DNA of 64,000 nucleotides from Lophium mytilinum. Its lineage: Eukaryota > Ascomycota > Dothideomycetes > Mytilinidiales > Mytilinidiaceae. The stretch is from the NCBI GenBank assembly GCA_010093605.1, contig MU004190.1, positions 1,571,599 through 1,635,598 on the forward strand. Reading direction: 5' to 3'. Of the stretch, positions 10,811-22,253 are shown in pieces. Each line of letters opens with the position of its first letter. Positions within the stretch are counted from its first letter, which is position 1. The notes under the pieces were generated by a model. That model did not search any database and was not told the DNA's origin. It saw only the letters and a program-made list of their open reading frames with translations. The position numbers and the translations under genes were made by a program.

Positions 10811-12274
10811 CGCGGTGGTGTCGCGGGGTGATTAAATTAAGGAAATGTAGAAGTGATCGTCGTGTAGTGGAAGTAGTAAAGCTGTTGGTGGTGTAGAATA
10901 TTGACCACGGCAAGGACTGGAGATAAGAAGGAACAACAGAGGGACGATTAAGAGAAGTAGTAGTTCCTTGTTGCCTATGTGGTTGTTTGAGGGGCAACGA
11001 TAAAGATAGATAGGCTGATGGCCGCGTGTAAGGCTGTTTTCCACTGGCTGTGTATGCCTCGCAGGGCTTGGCTGAAACCGATGCGGACTACGGCGGAGAA
11101 TGGGGTAGTGCTGATTGGCACAGACGAACCCACAATGCCCCCGATTTACGCTTCAGGATGCTTATCCATGTAGTATACAGCAATACGAAGTCCGCCCTAG
11201 TTCCATACGGATAGCTTTGCGGGGCGGCGCAGCAGCAGCGCCAAACAGCGGTACATAGGTGCGAAAAAGGGTACTGATCTTACAAAGCACTGCGACTCTT
11301 ACTCGTTGCCGTGGTATTCGCATCTTCTGTGTACAAAACATGTCGATCTCAGGCGGATTTTGGCTACTCAAGGGCTCGGGGTTACGGTGTTGGTGTGTTG
11401 CAGCGTCTGCGCCGGCTCACAGGATCCATAGCCTTCAAGCAAGTGAGACATTGACCTTCCGTCACCAGCGAGGCTCACTTCTCATCATCAGTCATTTGCG
11501 TTTCCCTTTGGACGTGACCAGTACACGTAGAATGTCGCTGTGATGGTCCGCGAAGTCCAACTAATAGCTAGAGCATATGGACCGGAATAGGTGGAGTGTT
11601 GCTGGTCGCTGTGAGAGATGATTGGCCGCCATGACCTATTGCAGCACTCAACAATCTTTAGCTCTGGCATAGAGACAAATGATACCGAAAAGCTGTGCGT
11701 AAAGGGAAAACATCTCGGAAGTATGTTACGGCTCTTAGTCCATTTGATATCGATGCTTTCCTCTTATTATGCATTGTTTGTCCTTGTCCAGTTCGAAGGG
11801 AGTTCGAGACCTGTCTGCCACTATTCGAAGTGACTCGGTATATTGTCACCTGGATGGGACCTAGACCACCATATTGAACTATCACTCAGCTCATAGGGGA
11901 TCACCTTAGGCGGTGTCATCTGCGATCTTGTGAATGAGCCTGTACATGCCAAGCATCGTCATAAGACCTTACCAGCGCTGTGAAACCCAAGCTTGATCCA
12001 TCATACTTGAAGTCAGAAAGCTCGTCTTCATCTTGGGCAATTAAAGACTACGTCGTGCGGCACGACATTCAGCCGGATATAGTTGTGACCTCATTCCACC
12101 CGCGCTCTGGTTGCAGTAGTTCGTAAATCCCGCTAGTCCCGCTCCCGCATTCAGGCGGCATCACCATTGAAGCTTCCACACTTCACACCACTACCCGACA
12201 GCACAACGCCGCGCCCATTATATCTCTAGACCTACTACACCCTCCCCCGTTGCTGCCCCTATTCGCGCACAGCA
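10811..12274. other. Intergenic, divergent promoter region
   Basis: 1.46 kb between the divergent genes starting at 10810 (-) and 12275 (+). Small frames are present but none recognisable. No repeat family seen. Pyrimidine-rich sequence precedes the start at 12275 (CCTCCCCCGTTGCTGCCCC), as is common before fungal starts. Confidence 0.5.
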
Positions 12275-13614
12275 ATGGACAGCGCATACGACCACATCCA
12301 GGAAGAAAGCTACCCGGACGACGAGCCCCGCGCCCAGGATAGCTCCCAACGCCAGAGCGCCGACTTTAACTCGGAGATCCAGGAGGCGTATAAGGCCATA
12401 TCCGCCAGCCCATGGGCCGCGCGCTTGGGCGGCTTCCTGGGGACTGTGAAAAAGCAGGTAGGTAGCTCAGGTTGCCCTCTGTCGCGTCTTGGGCTGACAT
12501 AGCGGCATAGGGCGAGCAATACTACGATGGCGCCCGCAAGGAAGCTGCTGCTGCCAGTGAGCAGGCCAGTAAGGGCTTGACCTCCATCATAAGCCGGACT
12601 CGCGCTGTTTCTATCCAAGAACCCGGATCAGAGGCTGGCTCGTCAAAGGAGAAGGATGCGTCGACAGCAGAACCCTCTTCCCCACCACACCCCGACCGCC
12701 CCGAATCGCTTCCCGCAGACATCGTCAAGGAAGCCGAGGGAATCCTTGCGCGTTTCAAGTCCGAGGCTGCGAAGCGGTTGAAGGATATCGAGAAGGCAGA
12801 GGACGCAGCGGACGAAGCGCTGCTGAAGTTTGGCACCAACATCCGGAGTTTCCTGCGTGAGGCGGTTACGATTGCGCCGCCAGACGCAGAGTCCTCATCA
12901 GACGACCCAACAAAGGTGCTTTTCGAGAGCAAAGACTCGGAAGGCAAGCGTGTCATCCACACTACCCGCTTCGATGCCCAGCTACACGTTATCCACTCTT
13001 CCCTCGATAGCTTCCTCAGAGACCCGGTAAGCCCGGAATGGGCTGGTTGGGCTGACAAGTTCGACATCGATGGCAAGACCGATGCAATTTCCAAAGACCT
13101 AGAGAAGCACGAGGAGCTCAGGAGAGCAATGGAGAAGCTTGTACCAGAAAAAGTCGAATACGCCCAATTCTGGAAACGATACTACTTCCTCCGCCACGTA
13201 ATCGAGAGCGAGGAGCAGAGGCGGCGAGAGATGCTAAAAGGTAATCCCCCAACCCACACCATCCCCAACTCTCCAACCTAAAGCATCTTGCTGATTCATA
13301 ATTCTACAGCCTCCGCAGCCGCCCCCTCGGACGAAGAAGTCGGCTGGGACGAAGACTCCGACGACGAATCCCCCACCCCAAACCCTCACCCACTCGCCGC
13401 CTCCAAGGAAACCCTCAAGCCTGGCGAGAACCCGCACTCGGACCTCCTCAAGCCCGAGGCCGCGCCCCGCCGCTCCAACGACGGCCACTCCCAGGCCGAC
13501 AGCGACGCCAGCTACGACCTTGTGAGCGGGGCGACGAGCCGCGCGCCAGGGAGTCCGAAAGAATCAAAGAAGGAGACTGTGAATGAGGAGAGCGATGAGG
13601 AAGATTGGGAATAA
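12275..13614 (+). CDS. BSD-domain protein
   Basis: Exons 12275-12457, 12511-13240 and 13310-13614 (introns 53 and 69 nt); 405 residues. N-terminal region with [24 protein letters not shown], a short amphipathic segment, then a disordered acidic linker. The central part (residues about 215-290) ends with [15 protein letters not shown]: the paired F-W and Y-F aromatic residues are the hallmark of the BSD domain (BTF2-like, synapse-associated, DOS2-like). The C-terminus is acidic ([22 protein letters not shown]). The architecture matches fungal Dos2/SYAP1-like BSD proteins. In the TFIIH subunit p62/Tfb1 the BSD repeats follow a PH domain, which is absent here. The exact pathway is not known from sequence. 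Confidence 0.85.
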
Positions 13615-14142
13615 AGCGTTAGCGGTCGTGCTCGGTTTGTAGGTGACAGTGTAGGTGTAGTTGTGGCTGTGGTTGTGGTAATCTTCAATTTATTGCGGTT
13701 GGGCGCACCCAATGCGCGGTGTTCTGGCGTTGCAGTTTCTTAGGGTTTCTTCGGTGAAGAATCCATGCTTTGGCTTTGTCTTGCGCTACCTATACCTCCT
13801 AGCTCTGGCGTAGAGTTGTCAAGAAAAACTTGACCGAGTTCTCTTAAAAAAAAATCGGAAATAGCAAGTGACGTTACGAAGAACAGGAAAAAGTGGTATC
13901 TTATTGGTACTCCGTATGTCATGAACATATAGCATCTAACCCCCCGCCATGGAACCCGTAGGCAATGCAGCACAAACATAACAGCATTTAACCTGACATA
14001 GTGAGCAAGCTTATTCTGAAGCATACCTCTCGCCCTTTGTGAGTCCAGCGCCCTCCTTCACGGCCGCCCCTTTCCCCGGCCGCCCTTTTCTCTACCACGC
14101 TTTCCACTCCCCTGATCTTCGACTCCACTTCATACTTCCCAT
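13615..14142. other. Convergent 3' intergenic region
   Basis: 528 bp between two converging genes. Contains a TG/GTGG-rich stretch around 13640-13680 just after the BSD gene stop and an A-run at 13846-13854. No gene supported. Confidence 0.5.
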
Positions 14143-16674
14143 CTATTCCTTCTTCCCACTACTTGGTGGCGTCTCCACTCCTAAGCCAATCACGTTCTCC
14201 TTCCCTTGGGCCCTTAGGCCAACCCTAGGACTGCTCGACGTCGCCGGCGCCGTCAGCGGTCCCCCACGGAACGGGATGGGCCCAGTATTCCCCGTCGCCC
14301 GCCTCAGCAACGGACTCGGGCTGGACATCGCATGTCTCGGCATCGGTCTCTGCTCTCGTGACGGGAGCGGAATATCCTGAGTCGAATACCCCGGCGAGCT
14401 GGGCGAGTACCCAGCAGTGCTAGGCGAATACCTCGAGTTCGACGCAAACTGGCCCCTGGACGGCGTATCGATGCGCGACGGCGTCTGCGAGCGCGACCGA
14501 CTACTCACAGACGGAGTCGGGCGCGGGTACCCGTTGTAATCAAAGGTGTCGGGAGCGTCCGCAAAGCCACCGTAATGCGGCTCTCCGACGCCGTTGTTGT
14601 AGCTGTCGTAGTCGTCGCCGTATGGGGATCGCTGGCCCTCCCCATCCAGCCACTCGCCATGGTTTTCTGAATCTTGGTTGTGGGATTGGTATTCCTCGCC
14701 CCTTCGCTTGATCGGGCTTTCGTTGTAGGGGTCGAACCCCACGCGCCTCATGGCGTCGCGGCGGACGCGGCGGCGGAGGTCGGCGTCCCCGCCGGCGCCG
14801 ACGGTGGCGTTCTCGTCGAGGAAGAAGTTGAGGTGTTCGTCTGGAATGACGAGGTGGGAGGATTGCTGGAATTGCTGGAGGGAGGTGAGGCGGATGAGCA
14901 TTTCGAGAAGGGAGAGGGTGGTTTTGATGGCTGGGAGGGGGCCAGGTCTTGGCGTGAATTGGGGGAGGGGGGCGGCGTGTTTGGTCGGAGAGGGGATGAG
15001 CTGCGTGTTGGGCGGCTGGGGGGTTCCTGCAGGTGAAGGGGTGGGAGTGCTAATATTGAGATTGGAGAACTTGGCTGCTAGGGGAGATGGGCCCTTAGAG
15101 GAGGCGGTAGGGGTTGCTGGTCGTGAGGAGGCCTTGTAACCGGCGGAGGAGGGTGTTTCGGCTTCGAGTTCACTCTCAGTGTCGGAGTCCAACGGGGATT
15201 CGGTATAGACTTCGAACGCCATCCATTCTGGGTCCAGGCCGGGGGGCAGTCGCCACGGGTCATGGAGTTGCTCTGGTGCCTCGAGAGGCTCTTCTGGGAG
15301 ATTGACGGAAGACTCACGCCTAAGCTGGGCGTCGAGTTCTGACTGCTCGTCATAAGGATCAGTGGGGGACTCGTCTTCATCCCACTCTTCTTGCCGACGC
15401 ATCATACGCCGTGGTGGCTGTGCATTGACATCCCGCTTGATAAGAAGGATCGGATTGTTGGTCTCGCCTTCAGTGCCGATATTCAGAATTTTGCCAGTAT
15501 CCGCGTAGAAGATCTTGGAAATTTGATGGATAGGTATTATCTCTCGGATTCCTGCACTCTCCACGTCGTCGTAAGGACCAGGCTGCGGTTCACCTTCTTC
15601 AAAGCTATGCACTCTATCGTCGTCCAGATCTTCGATAATCTGGAACTGGTAGGCGAACTCGTGGGCCTTGCCCTCGGAGGGTATCTGATCGGAAAACCAT
15701 CCATTGCGTGCAACACCGTTGGAGGGATTCAGACCTTCCAACATATCCAGGGGAACACGCAGAAGCTTCATGCGCATTTTGTGAATGACCTCTTTCCAAG
15801 TAGTTTCCCGAATGCTCTGCTCATCTTGGGGTCTCCGCGAATGGCCAGCGAAGAGCATGTACATGGACAAGGTGAAGGTTGGGCCAATCTGCTGCGTACG
15901 GGACGGGGTTGACATGTATTGCGAATCGCCGGCCGTGAGCCAAGTACTAGCTTGGAGCAGTCGAGACGGAGAGACGGTCTGTGGAAGGGTTGTCGACATA
16001 CTTGCTCCGGAGGTGGTAATGGCTAGATTGATGAGAGGGAGCGCATCTTCGATCCGCTCCAGCAGCTTCTTCATGTCAGAGGCGATTAGTTTGAGCTCGA
16101 GGGCATTCTGCTCTCGAGACCTAGCGCTAGCGCCGCCTTTTCGAGCCAGCTCCTGCTCTCCAACGGCTCTCTCAAGTCGTGTTCCCAGCTTTTGAATGTC
16201 CAACCGGAGTTGGTTCGTCAAGCCTACTGCGGATTCCAGGGACGTGTTGCCTCGGGCTGCGATGAGCTCAATCATGTCGATGGCAGGGGCAATGATCTAC
16301 GGCGATTTAGTCTTAAATATGATACTGAGGCGTTCAACTCACCCTGATCTTGCTCTCAAGCCGGGCCTGTAGAGTCTTGATCTCGTCACGTTCTTCGCCT
16401 TTGGCAGCGGCCTACACAAGGGTTACATCCTTTGCGTGTTGCGTTAGTAGGGTAAAAGGCTTACCATCACTAGCTGGGTGCATTGCTTGATTGCATATCC
16501 ACCAGTGAGACTGATACCAGTCCGAATGGCATAGTTCATTGCCTGCTGGGTCACCTGGAGAAATCGTAAGAACCATGATCGGAAAATATTATTTTTTCTT
16601 GAGCAAGAGATTCAGACTCCTGGAATGAAGTCAACTAAAAGGAACCCACTTACGTTTTTCAGAAGATAGTCCAT
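14143..16674 (-). CDS. Yrb30-type Ran-binding protein
   Basis: Four exons on the minus strand: 16654-16674, 16465-16554, 16343-16411 and 14143-16296; all junctions GT-AG and in frame, 777 residues. The first three exons encode MDYLLKN, then VTQQAMNYAIRTGISLTGGY with AIKQCTQLVM, then AAAKGEERDEIKTLQARLES. This small-exon N-terminus is typical of the fungal Ran-binding family (Pfam Ran-binding, S. cerevisiae Yrb30), which binds Ran-GTP and blocks GTP hydrolysis. The conserved core continues to about residue 370 with blocks WKEVIHKMRMKLLRVP and WLTAGDSQYMS. Residues beyond about 380 are disordered, Pro/Ser-rich and acidic, with a PSTAGYSPSSPGYST stretch near the end. Without the short exons the protein would appear to start at MIELIAARG, 67 residues too late. 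Confidence 0.85.
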
Positions 16675-17437
16675 CCTGGCGAGTGTGGGGGCGAGCGTTG
16701 GTGGACTAGGGGGAAGTATTGCAGAGACCACGCGAATGAAGGAAGAGGACTGGTATTTATTGGGTCGTCGCGGTGAAAGGGCCTAGACTGAAGCACTCAG
16801 ACATGTTGCACCAGCTTCAGTGTGTTACAAAAGTGAATCAAAATGGATATTGGGCGTGTGCGATTTGGTAGTCTGGTTATGTGGACGCGTTAGTGGTGTT
16901 TGCTTTCTGTAAGGCTGCCGTGCATGAGGGTCAAGTATTTTGAGTGCGCTTAGCTCACACTAGCGCCGTCGCAGCACAGGCAGCACAGGCACGTGACAGG
17001 ATAACGTGGCCTCGCAAGATGTGAAACGGATGAGAAACTTCCGGTACGTCTCTGATGCTATTTCGAGATACTTGAGATGGTGACATAACAGTGTAAATAG
17101 GCCGACGGTAAGGCCGTTCCATTTAGCTGTGACCGAAGACGGACAGCTATACTTCTAATCGGCCTCCCACGCTAAATATGAGGCTATCTGTGCAAGGCTG
17201 CAGCCCGCACGTGATTGGAACCCAATTTGCCCCGCCACAATACCGTCAGGGCACAAGGAATTGTTCCCAACGTTGCAGCCCTTTTAGCCCTTCGACGAAC
17301 AATATAAACCTCCCCGTGCCCAGGTGCACCGCCCAGCACGACCATCTTCATCGCACCACCTCCGCCACGCCTTCCGCTCCCTTGTTCACCGCTGCCTCAC
17401 ACCTCAGCACACATACTACCCCGCCGTTGCCCGCACA
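16675..17437. other. Divergent promoter region Yrb30-type / eRF3
   Basis: 763 bp between divergent starts. A TATA-like AATATAAAC lies at 17301-17309, about 130 nt before the eRF3 ATG, followed by a C/T-rich leader, which suits a strongly expressed gene. No other gene supported. Confidence 0.5.
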
Positions 17438-19978
17438 ATGGCCGAGTCCTGGGAGCAAGAGGAGGAGGAGCTCTCCCGCCAGACGCAGCAAAACCTCAAC
17501 ATCAATAACCCGCAAGCAGGCACTTTCCGACCCGGTGCCTCGAGTTTCCAGCCCGGCGTACAGTCCTTCCAGCCCGGCCAGTTCCAGCAATACGCAGGCG
17601 GCTACGGCCAACAGGGCTACGGACAGCAACAGCAATACTATACCCCACAGCAGCAACAACAAGGATACGGATATCCCCAGTACGGCCAGCAAGGCTACGG
17701 CGCACAGGGCCAATACCCCCAATATGGGCAGCAGGGCGGGCAACAGGGCTACGGCCAGCAATATGGTGCCTTCAACCAGCAGCCGGGCGGGTTCCAACAG
17801 CCTCCAGGTCAGGGTCAGCAGAGGCAGGTCCCCGTGATTGCAAAGAGGCCACAGGCTGGCGACAGCGCACCATCACCTGTTCCAGCTGCGAAGCCCGCCA
17901 CAACGACCAGCACTGGACCGAAGGTTCTGAGCATCACCGGAGATGCGCCCAAAGCCAAAGTCCTGTCCATCAGCGCAGATCCAGCCACCAAAGTTGAGAC
18001 TTCCGGCAAGACCAAAGTGCTAAGCATCGGCTTGTCTGCGACACCAGCGTCAGCAGCAAAGGAGAATGTGGACAAGGAAGCTCCCGATGCTGGAGCGAAA
18101 GTAGCGGCCGCCAAGGCCATCGAGAAGACTGGTGAACCACCAGCAGCAAAAGCTGCAACCGGCAAATCATCCCCAACACCCTCCAGTGGCCGCAACAGTC
18201 CCTCTCGCGGAGAAGCACGCGCAGCCCGGGAAGCAGACGCCGTTGCCAAGGAACAAGCCGCCGAGGTTGACGAAGAAGTTCTGGCCGAGATCTATGGAAA
18301 GGAGCACGTCAATGTTATTTTCTTGGGTGAGACATCCCCCGTCATTTTTAGCATCACTTTACTAAGTCGGCATTGTAGGTCATGTCGATGCGGGTAAATC
18401 GACGCTCGGGGGCTCTATATTGTACGCCACAGGCATGGTTGATGAGCGGACGATGGAGAAGTATAAGCGAGAAGCGAAAGAGCAAGGTCGCGAGACATGG
18501 TATCTATCATGGGCTCTAGATTTGACTAAAGAGGAACGATCTAAAGGCAAGACCGTTGAAGTAGGAAAGGGCTTCTTCGAGACCGAGAAGCGTCGCTACA
18601 GCATCCTCGACGCGCCAGGTATGTTCTGCTTCCCACGGCGTCTGAGCGGGGCTAACTGTGATATAGGCCATAAAACGTACGTCCCGAACATGATCGGAGG
18701 TGCATCACAAGCCGATGTTGGAGTTCTGGTTATATCTGCCCGCAAGGGAGAATACGAGACCGGATTTGAGAAGGGTGGGCAGACTCGAGAGCACGCCATG
18801 CTTGCGAAGACTCAGGTTCGTATCAGAAACCCTCTACTTCTGCTCGCTTGACTAACCTAAGTGCAGGGTGTGAACAAGCTTATCGTAGCCGTCAACAAAA
18901 TGGATGATGTCACAGTGTAAGTTCCCAAGTCCAGAGTGTTCTTTATACCTGATTCATGTAATATTGATGTCGTATAGAGAATGGAGCGAAGCGCGATACA
19001 AGGAGTGCACCTCAAAGCTCACATTATTCTTGAAAGGTACAGCTCAAAGCATCTCAATCGTACACATTTGCTAACAGATTCATAGGTGTTGGTTACAACC
19101 CAAAGACAGACCTCGCGTTTATGCCTATCAGCGCCCAAACCACACTCGGAATCAAAAACCGAGTACCGAAGGACATTGCGCCGTGGTATGAGGGCCCCTC
19201 GCTTTTAGAGTATCTCGACAACATGCAAACTTTGGAGCGTAAAGTCAACGCCCCATTCATGATGCCCATAGCGGCAAAGTACCGGGACATGGGTTCGTAA
19301 CTCGCTCTGCACATATGACGTTCATTGCTGACTTTTCTAGGAACCATGATAGAAGGAAAGATCGAGGCGGGAGTGATCAAGAAGGATACTAAGTACATGA
19401 TGATGCCCAATCGCGAACTGATCAGCATATCTGCGCTGTACGGCGAACAAGAAGAAGAGATACCCGCCGCAACGTGCGGAGACCAAGTGCGCCTACGAAT
19501 CCGAGGTGTGGAAGAAGAAGATATCCTTCCTGGTTTCGTCCTCTGCTCGGAGAAACGTCCAGTTCATTGTGTCTCCGTTTTTGAAGCGCAAGTCGTCCTT
19601 CTACCCGAGCTGAAGAGTATTCTCAGCGCTGGATTCAATTGCGTAATGCATGTGCACGCCGCTCAAGAAGAAGTTACGTTTGTTGCTTTGCTACACAAGC
19701 TCGAGAAAGGCACAGGTCGACGGTCAAAGAAGGCGCCTGGCTTTGCTACGAAGGGCATGTCTATCATCGCGAGAATTGAGGTGACGGGTGGAGCCGGCTC
19801 AATCTGTGTGGAGCGATTCGAGGATTATCCACAACTAGGGCGCTTTACACTCCGAGATCAGGTACGTTGCCTGTTCTTATTCGATTTGATTGTACTGACT
19901 CTCAAACAGGGCCAAACCATCGCCATCGGCAAGATCACGAAGCTCATCACGGATCCGGCCGCGCCAGAAGCTTCTTAA
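17438..19978 (+). CDS. SUP35: Translation termination factor eRF3 (Sup35-like GTPase)
   Basis: Eight exons: 17438-18326, 18379-18618, 18667-18815, 18867-18916, 18978-19036, 19086-19292, 19341-19861, 19910-19978; every junction keeps frame. eRF3 forms a GTP-dependent complex with eRF1 that releases nascent peptide at stop codons. Residues about 35-125 are a Q/G/Y-rich prion-like domain with QQGYG-type repeats. A PAM2-like stretch [11 protein letters not shown] (residues about 22-32) could bind poly(A)-binding protein. The middle domain has three KVLSI motifs. The GTPase has GHVDAGKST (from residue 297, interrupted by intron 1 after its first G base), DAPGH (split by intron 2) and NKMD. The beta-barrel domains end in [16 protein letters not shown]. 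The start at 17438 gives [15 protein letters not shown]; an in-frame upstream Met at 17324 adds unlikely sequence. Confidence 0.96.
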
Positions 19979-20598
19979 ATTGCTAAATAATTGGGTTCAT
20001 GGAAAGCTCCGGCTATGAAACAGGAAATAGGAGTGTCAATAGCATTGGAGATCGGATGACCTTAGGCGGAGGTATGGGACGGCTGGTTGGGATGCACTAG
20101 GTAGCGCTTCAACATAGAGTCAAAAGCACATGCATTCTTTAGAGCCGGCCGTTGGGACCTACTTGGTCATTTCAATTGGATGGCTGTATCGCCCACTCTC
20201 CCCTTATACCACTGTATAGTGCTAGGTCACAAGCCAGTGCACTCTACTTCCCGTCAATCCTGGGTCTATTGCCTGAAGCGACCCAAGTAAGAAGCCGATT
20301 GTTGAGATGCTTTCTCTGGTCCTTATCCGGAGCTTTGAAACCACATCGGAGCATCCCAAGCAGTGGTAACTGAGACTACACATATAGAACTACACATGTG
20401 TGCATAAGATGGATTGAGGCTAATCGAAGCTGAATATTGCACAATCCGTTACGGTCGAATCAGTCTTCATTCAATGTTAAACCGTGATGTTTGTGGTGTG
20501 CTACAGTAAAGCTTCCGATAATTCTCTCTGGGTATAGAACTCCGTAAAATGCTTGCAATCCAATGCGCCGAGACCGTGATGTTGCCTTTTCCCTTACC
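19979..20598. other. Convergent 3' intergenic region
   Basis: 620 bp between the convergent eRF3 and Yju2/CCDC130-type genes. No coding region supported and no repeat recognised. Confidence 0.5.
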
Positions 20599-21729
20599 TC
20601 AGTCGGAATCGTATGCTACAAGAAGCGGGGGAGGCTTCAAGACATCTTGCCGACTGCTCGAAACTTCTGCACTATTGGCTCTAACTGTCGTGATCTGGTC
20701 GGTCTTACTCGTGTATGACTTTTCAGTCTCTCCCTTGCGTTTCCGTTTGATACCCGCGATGACTTTTGAAGTGGTGCCGTTCGAAGATGACCGCGGTGAA
20801 GCCGTAAGAAATGGGTCCAATACAGCCCGTGTATTCCCACGGAGTTCGTGCTGCAGAAGCTGCCTTCTCTTCTCAGCCTCCCGCGTCGCCCGAGTCTTCT
20901 TATCAGCCTTCCCACTCTTCTTCGCATCCGCTGCCTTAACGATTGCCGTCTCGGACGCAAATAGGGGTTTGCGCACAGCCTTCCCGACATCCCCAACCCC
21001 GAGCTCCCCAAACTCAACTGCCCCAGCACGAATCCTATCCCCCTCCACTTCATCCTCAATATCGAACCCAATCCCAAACCTCTCCTGCATTCCTTCCGTA
21101 TGCGCTTGTTTTTTCTCTAACACCTTCCTCTCCGCTCTAAACCCCCGCCTCAGCCGTCTATTAACCGCATCTGGATCCTGCCAGCTCCTCTCCTGCGCCT
21201 CTACTAGCTCTTCAATCCTCTCTTTACTCTTCTTCTCCACTTGCTTCTCCCCCACCTTCCCCTCCAACGCCGCAAACGCATCCATCCTCCTCCTCTCCCT
21301 CTCCTCCTCGGTCAACATCGCCCCCTCCCCGTCCGCAAGGTCATCCCCAAAGATCCTCCCCCCAAACTCCTCCTCCTCCCTCCCATCCCTCCGCCTCGCA
21401 CCCTCGATCACCTCATACTTCCCCTCCTTCGGATTCGTGCGTATCTCAAGCCACCCGCCACAAATCGTATGCTTCATGCGGAAACTCCAGACAGGGGTAG
21501 AGTAATACATCCCGACCTTCTTCTTCTCGGCGTTGAAGCGTACGCCCTGGCCGATGACGACTTCGGGCTTGCAGTGCTCGCAGAAGAGGGCGAAGGGCAT
21601 CTCGAAGCGCACGGTGAGGATGCCTTGCGGGAGTTTGCGCGCGCGGGCGCCGAGGGGGTGGGATTTGTTGAAGGTTGGGGCGGAGTCGGAGGAGGGGGGG
21701 TAGTAGCGGCCCATGTTGAAGCCTTGCAT
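20599..21729 (-). CDS. Yju2/CWC16-family splicing factor, CCDC130 (Saf4/Cwf16) type
   Basis: 376 residues, one exon. CWC16-family proteins sit in the spliceosome around the catalytic steps. The start MQGFNMGRYYPP and the blocks SHPLGARARKLPQGILTVRF, EMPFALFCEHC and RFNAEKKKVG are the family's conserved core. Zinc-ligand candidates are C50, C53, H87 and C90: the third position reads MKHTIC, where human CCDC130 has Cys. The blocks after it (GGWLEIRTNPKEGKYEVIEGA) match the CCDC130 branch rather than Yju2 itself. The C-terminal half is helical, Lys/Arg/Glu-rich, with an NLS-like GIKRKRKGE. Complete at both ends. Confidence 0.9.
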   Translation of the reverse strand: MQGFNMGRYYPPSSDSAPTFNKSHPLGARARKLPQGILTVRFEMPFALFCEHCKPEVVIGQGVRFNAEKKKVGMYYSTPVWSFRMKHTICGGWLEIRTNPKEGKYEVIEGARRRDGREEEEFGGRIFGDDLADGEGAMLTEEERERRRMDAFAALEGKVGEKQVEKKSKERIEELVEAQERSWQDPDAVNRRLRRGFRAERKVLEKKQAHTEGMQERFGIGFDIEDEVEGDRIRAGAVEFGELGVGDVGKAVRKPLFASETAIVKAADAKKSGKADKKTRATREAEKRRQLLQHELRGNTRAVLDPFLTASPRSSSNGTTSKVIAGIKRKRKGETEKSYTSKTDQITTVRANSAEVSSSRQDVLKPPPLLVAYDSD

Positions 21730-22253
21730 CTTGGTGGTTTGGGGCGCGGAGGCGCGGGGGTGCGGGTGGGTGAGGTGAGGGTGGCGGTTGGGAGGTCGGG
21801 GAAGCGTGGGTGTTTACTTTGGAGGGCTTGTATCCCGGAAACTAGCTCGAGGTATGGGCGGAGGGGTCTTGGTGTTGTGACCTCGGGAGACTCTGGTGGG
21901 AGGATGTGGGATTGATGATGAAGGGACGAATAGCGAGATGGTAAGTCAGAGGTTCCCCCTCGCTAAGCACCCGGGACCGATGACGTCTAGCTGCATGCCC
22001 TAACAACCCGCAATACCCTTCCCGCTCCGCGTCCCTGCATTCACTATTATCCTCGGTATCCTTGTGGACATACCAGATACCCAATACTCTGATTCTCTCT
22101 GCTTGAGAAATGCCTTTTCATCACTGCTTGAACCCCTGATTGTCTGATTCTCTTGTCTCTTGTGGAAGTCCCAGCTGTCTCAGCTCCTTCATCCCCGCGA
22201 ACCTCCTATCCATCCACCTCTCGCATCCTCGATCATCCTACAAACCCTCTAAG
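21730..22253. other. Divergent promoter region
   Basis: 524 bp between divergent starts at 21729 (-) and 22254 (+). The first 200 bases are G-rich on the plus strand. No gene supported. Confidence 0.5.

Noticed and set aside
17348-17797. 149-codon minus-strand frame of Leu/Val-rich sequence
   Set aside because: It is the complement of the Q/G/Y repeats of eRF3; the hydrophobic look comes from CAG/CAA read backwards.
21241-21915. 224-codon plus-strand frame
   Set aside because: Antisense of the Yju2/CCDC130-type gene; Leu/Pro-rich because the sense strand is Glu/Arg-rich.
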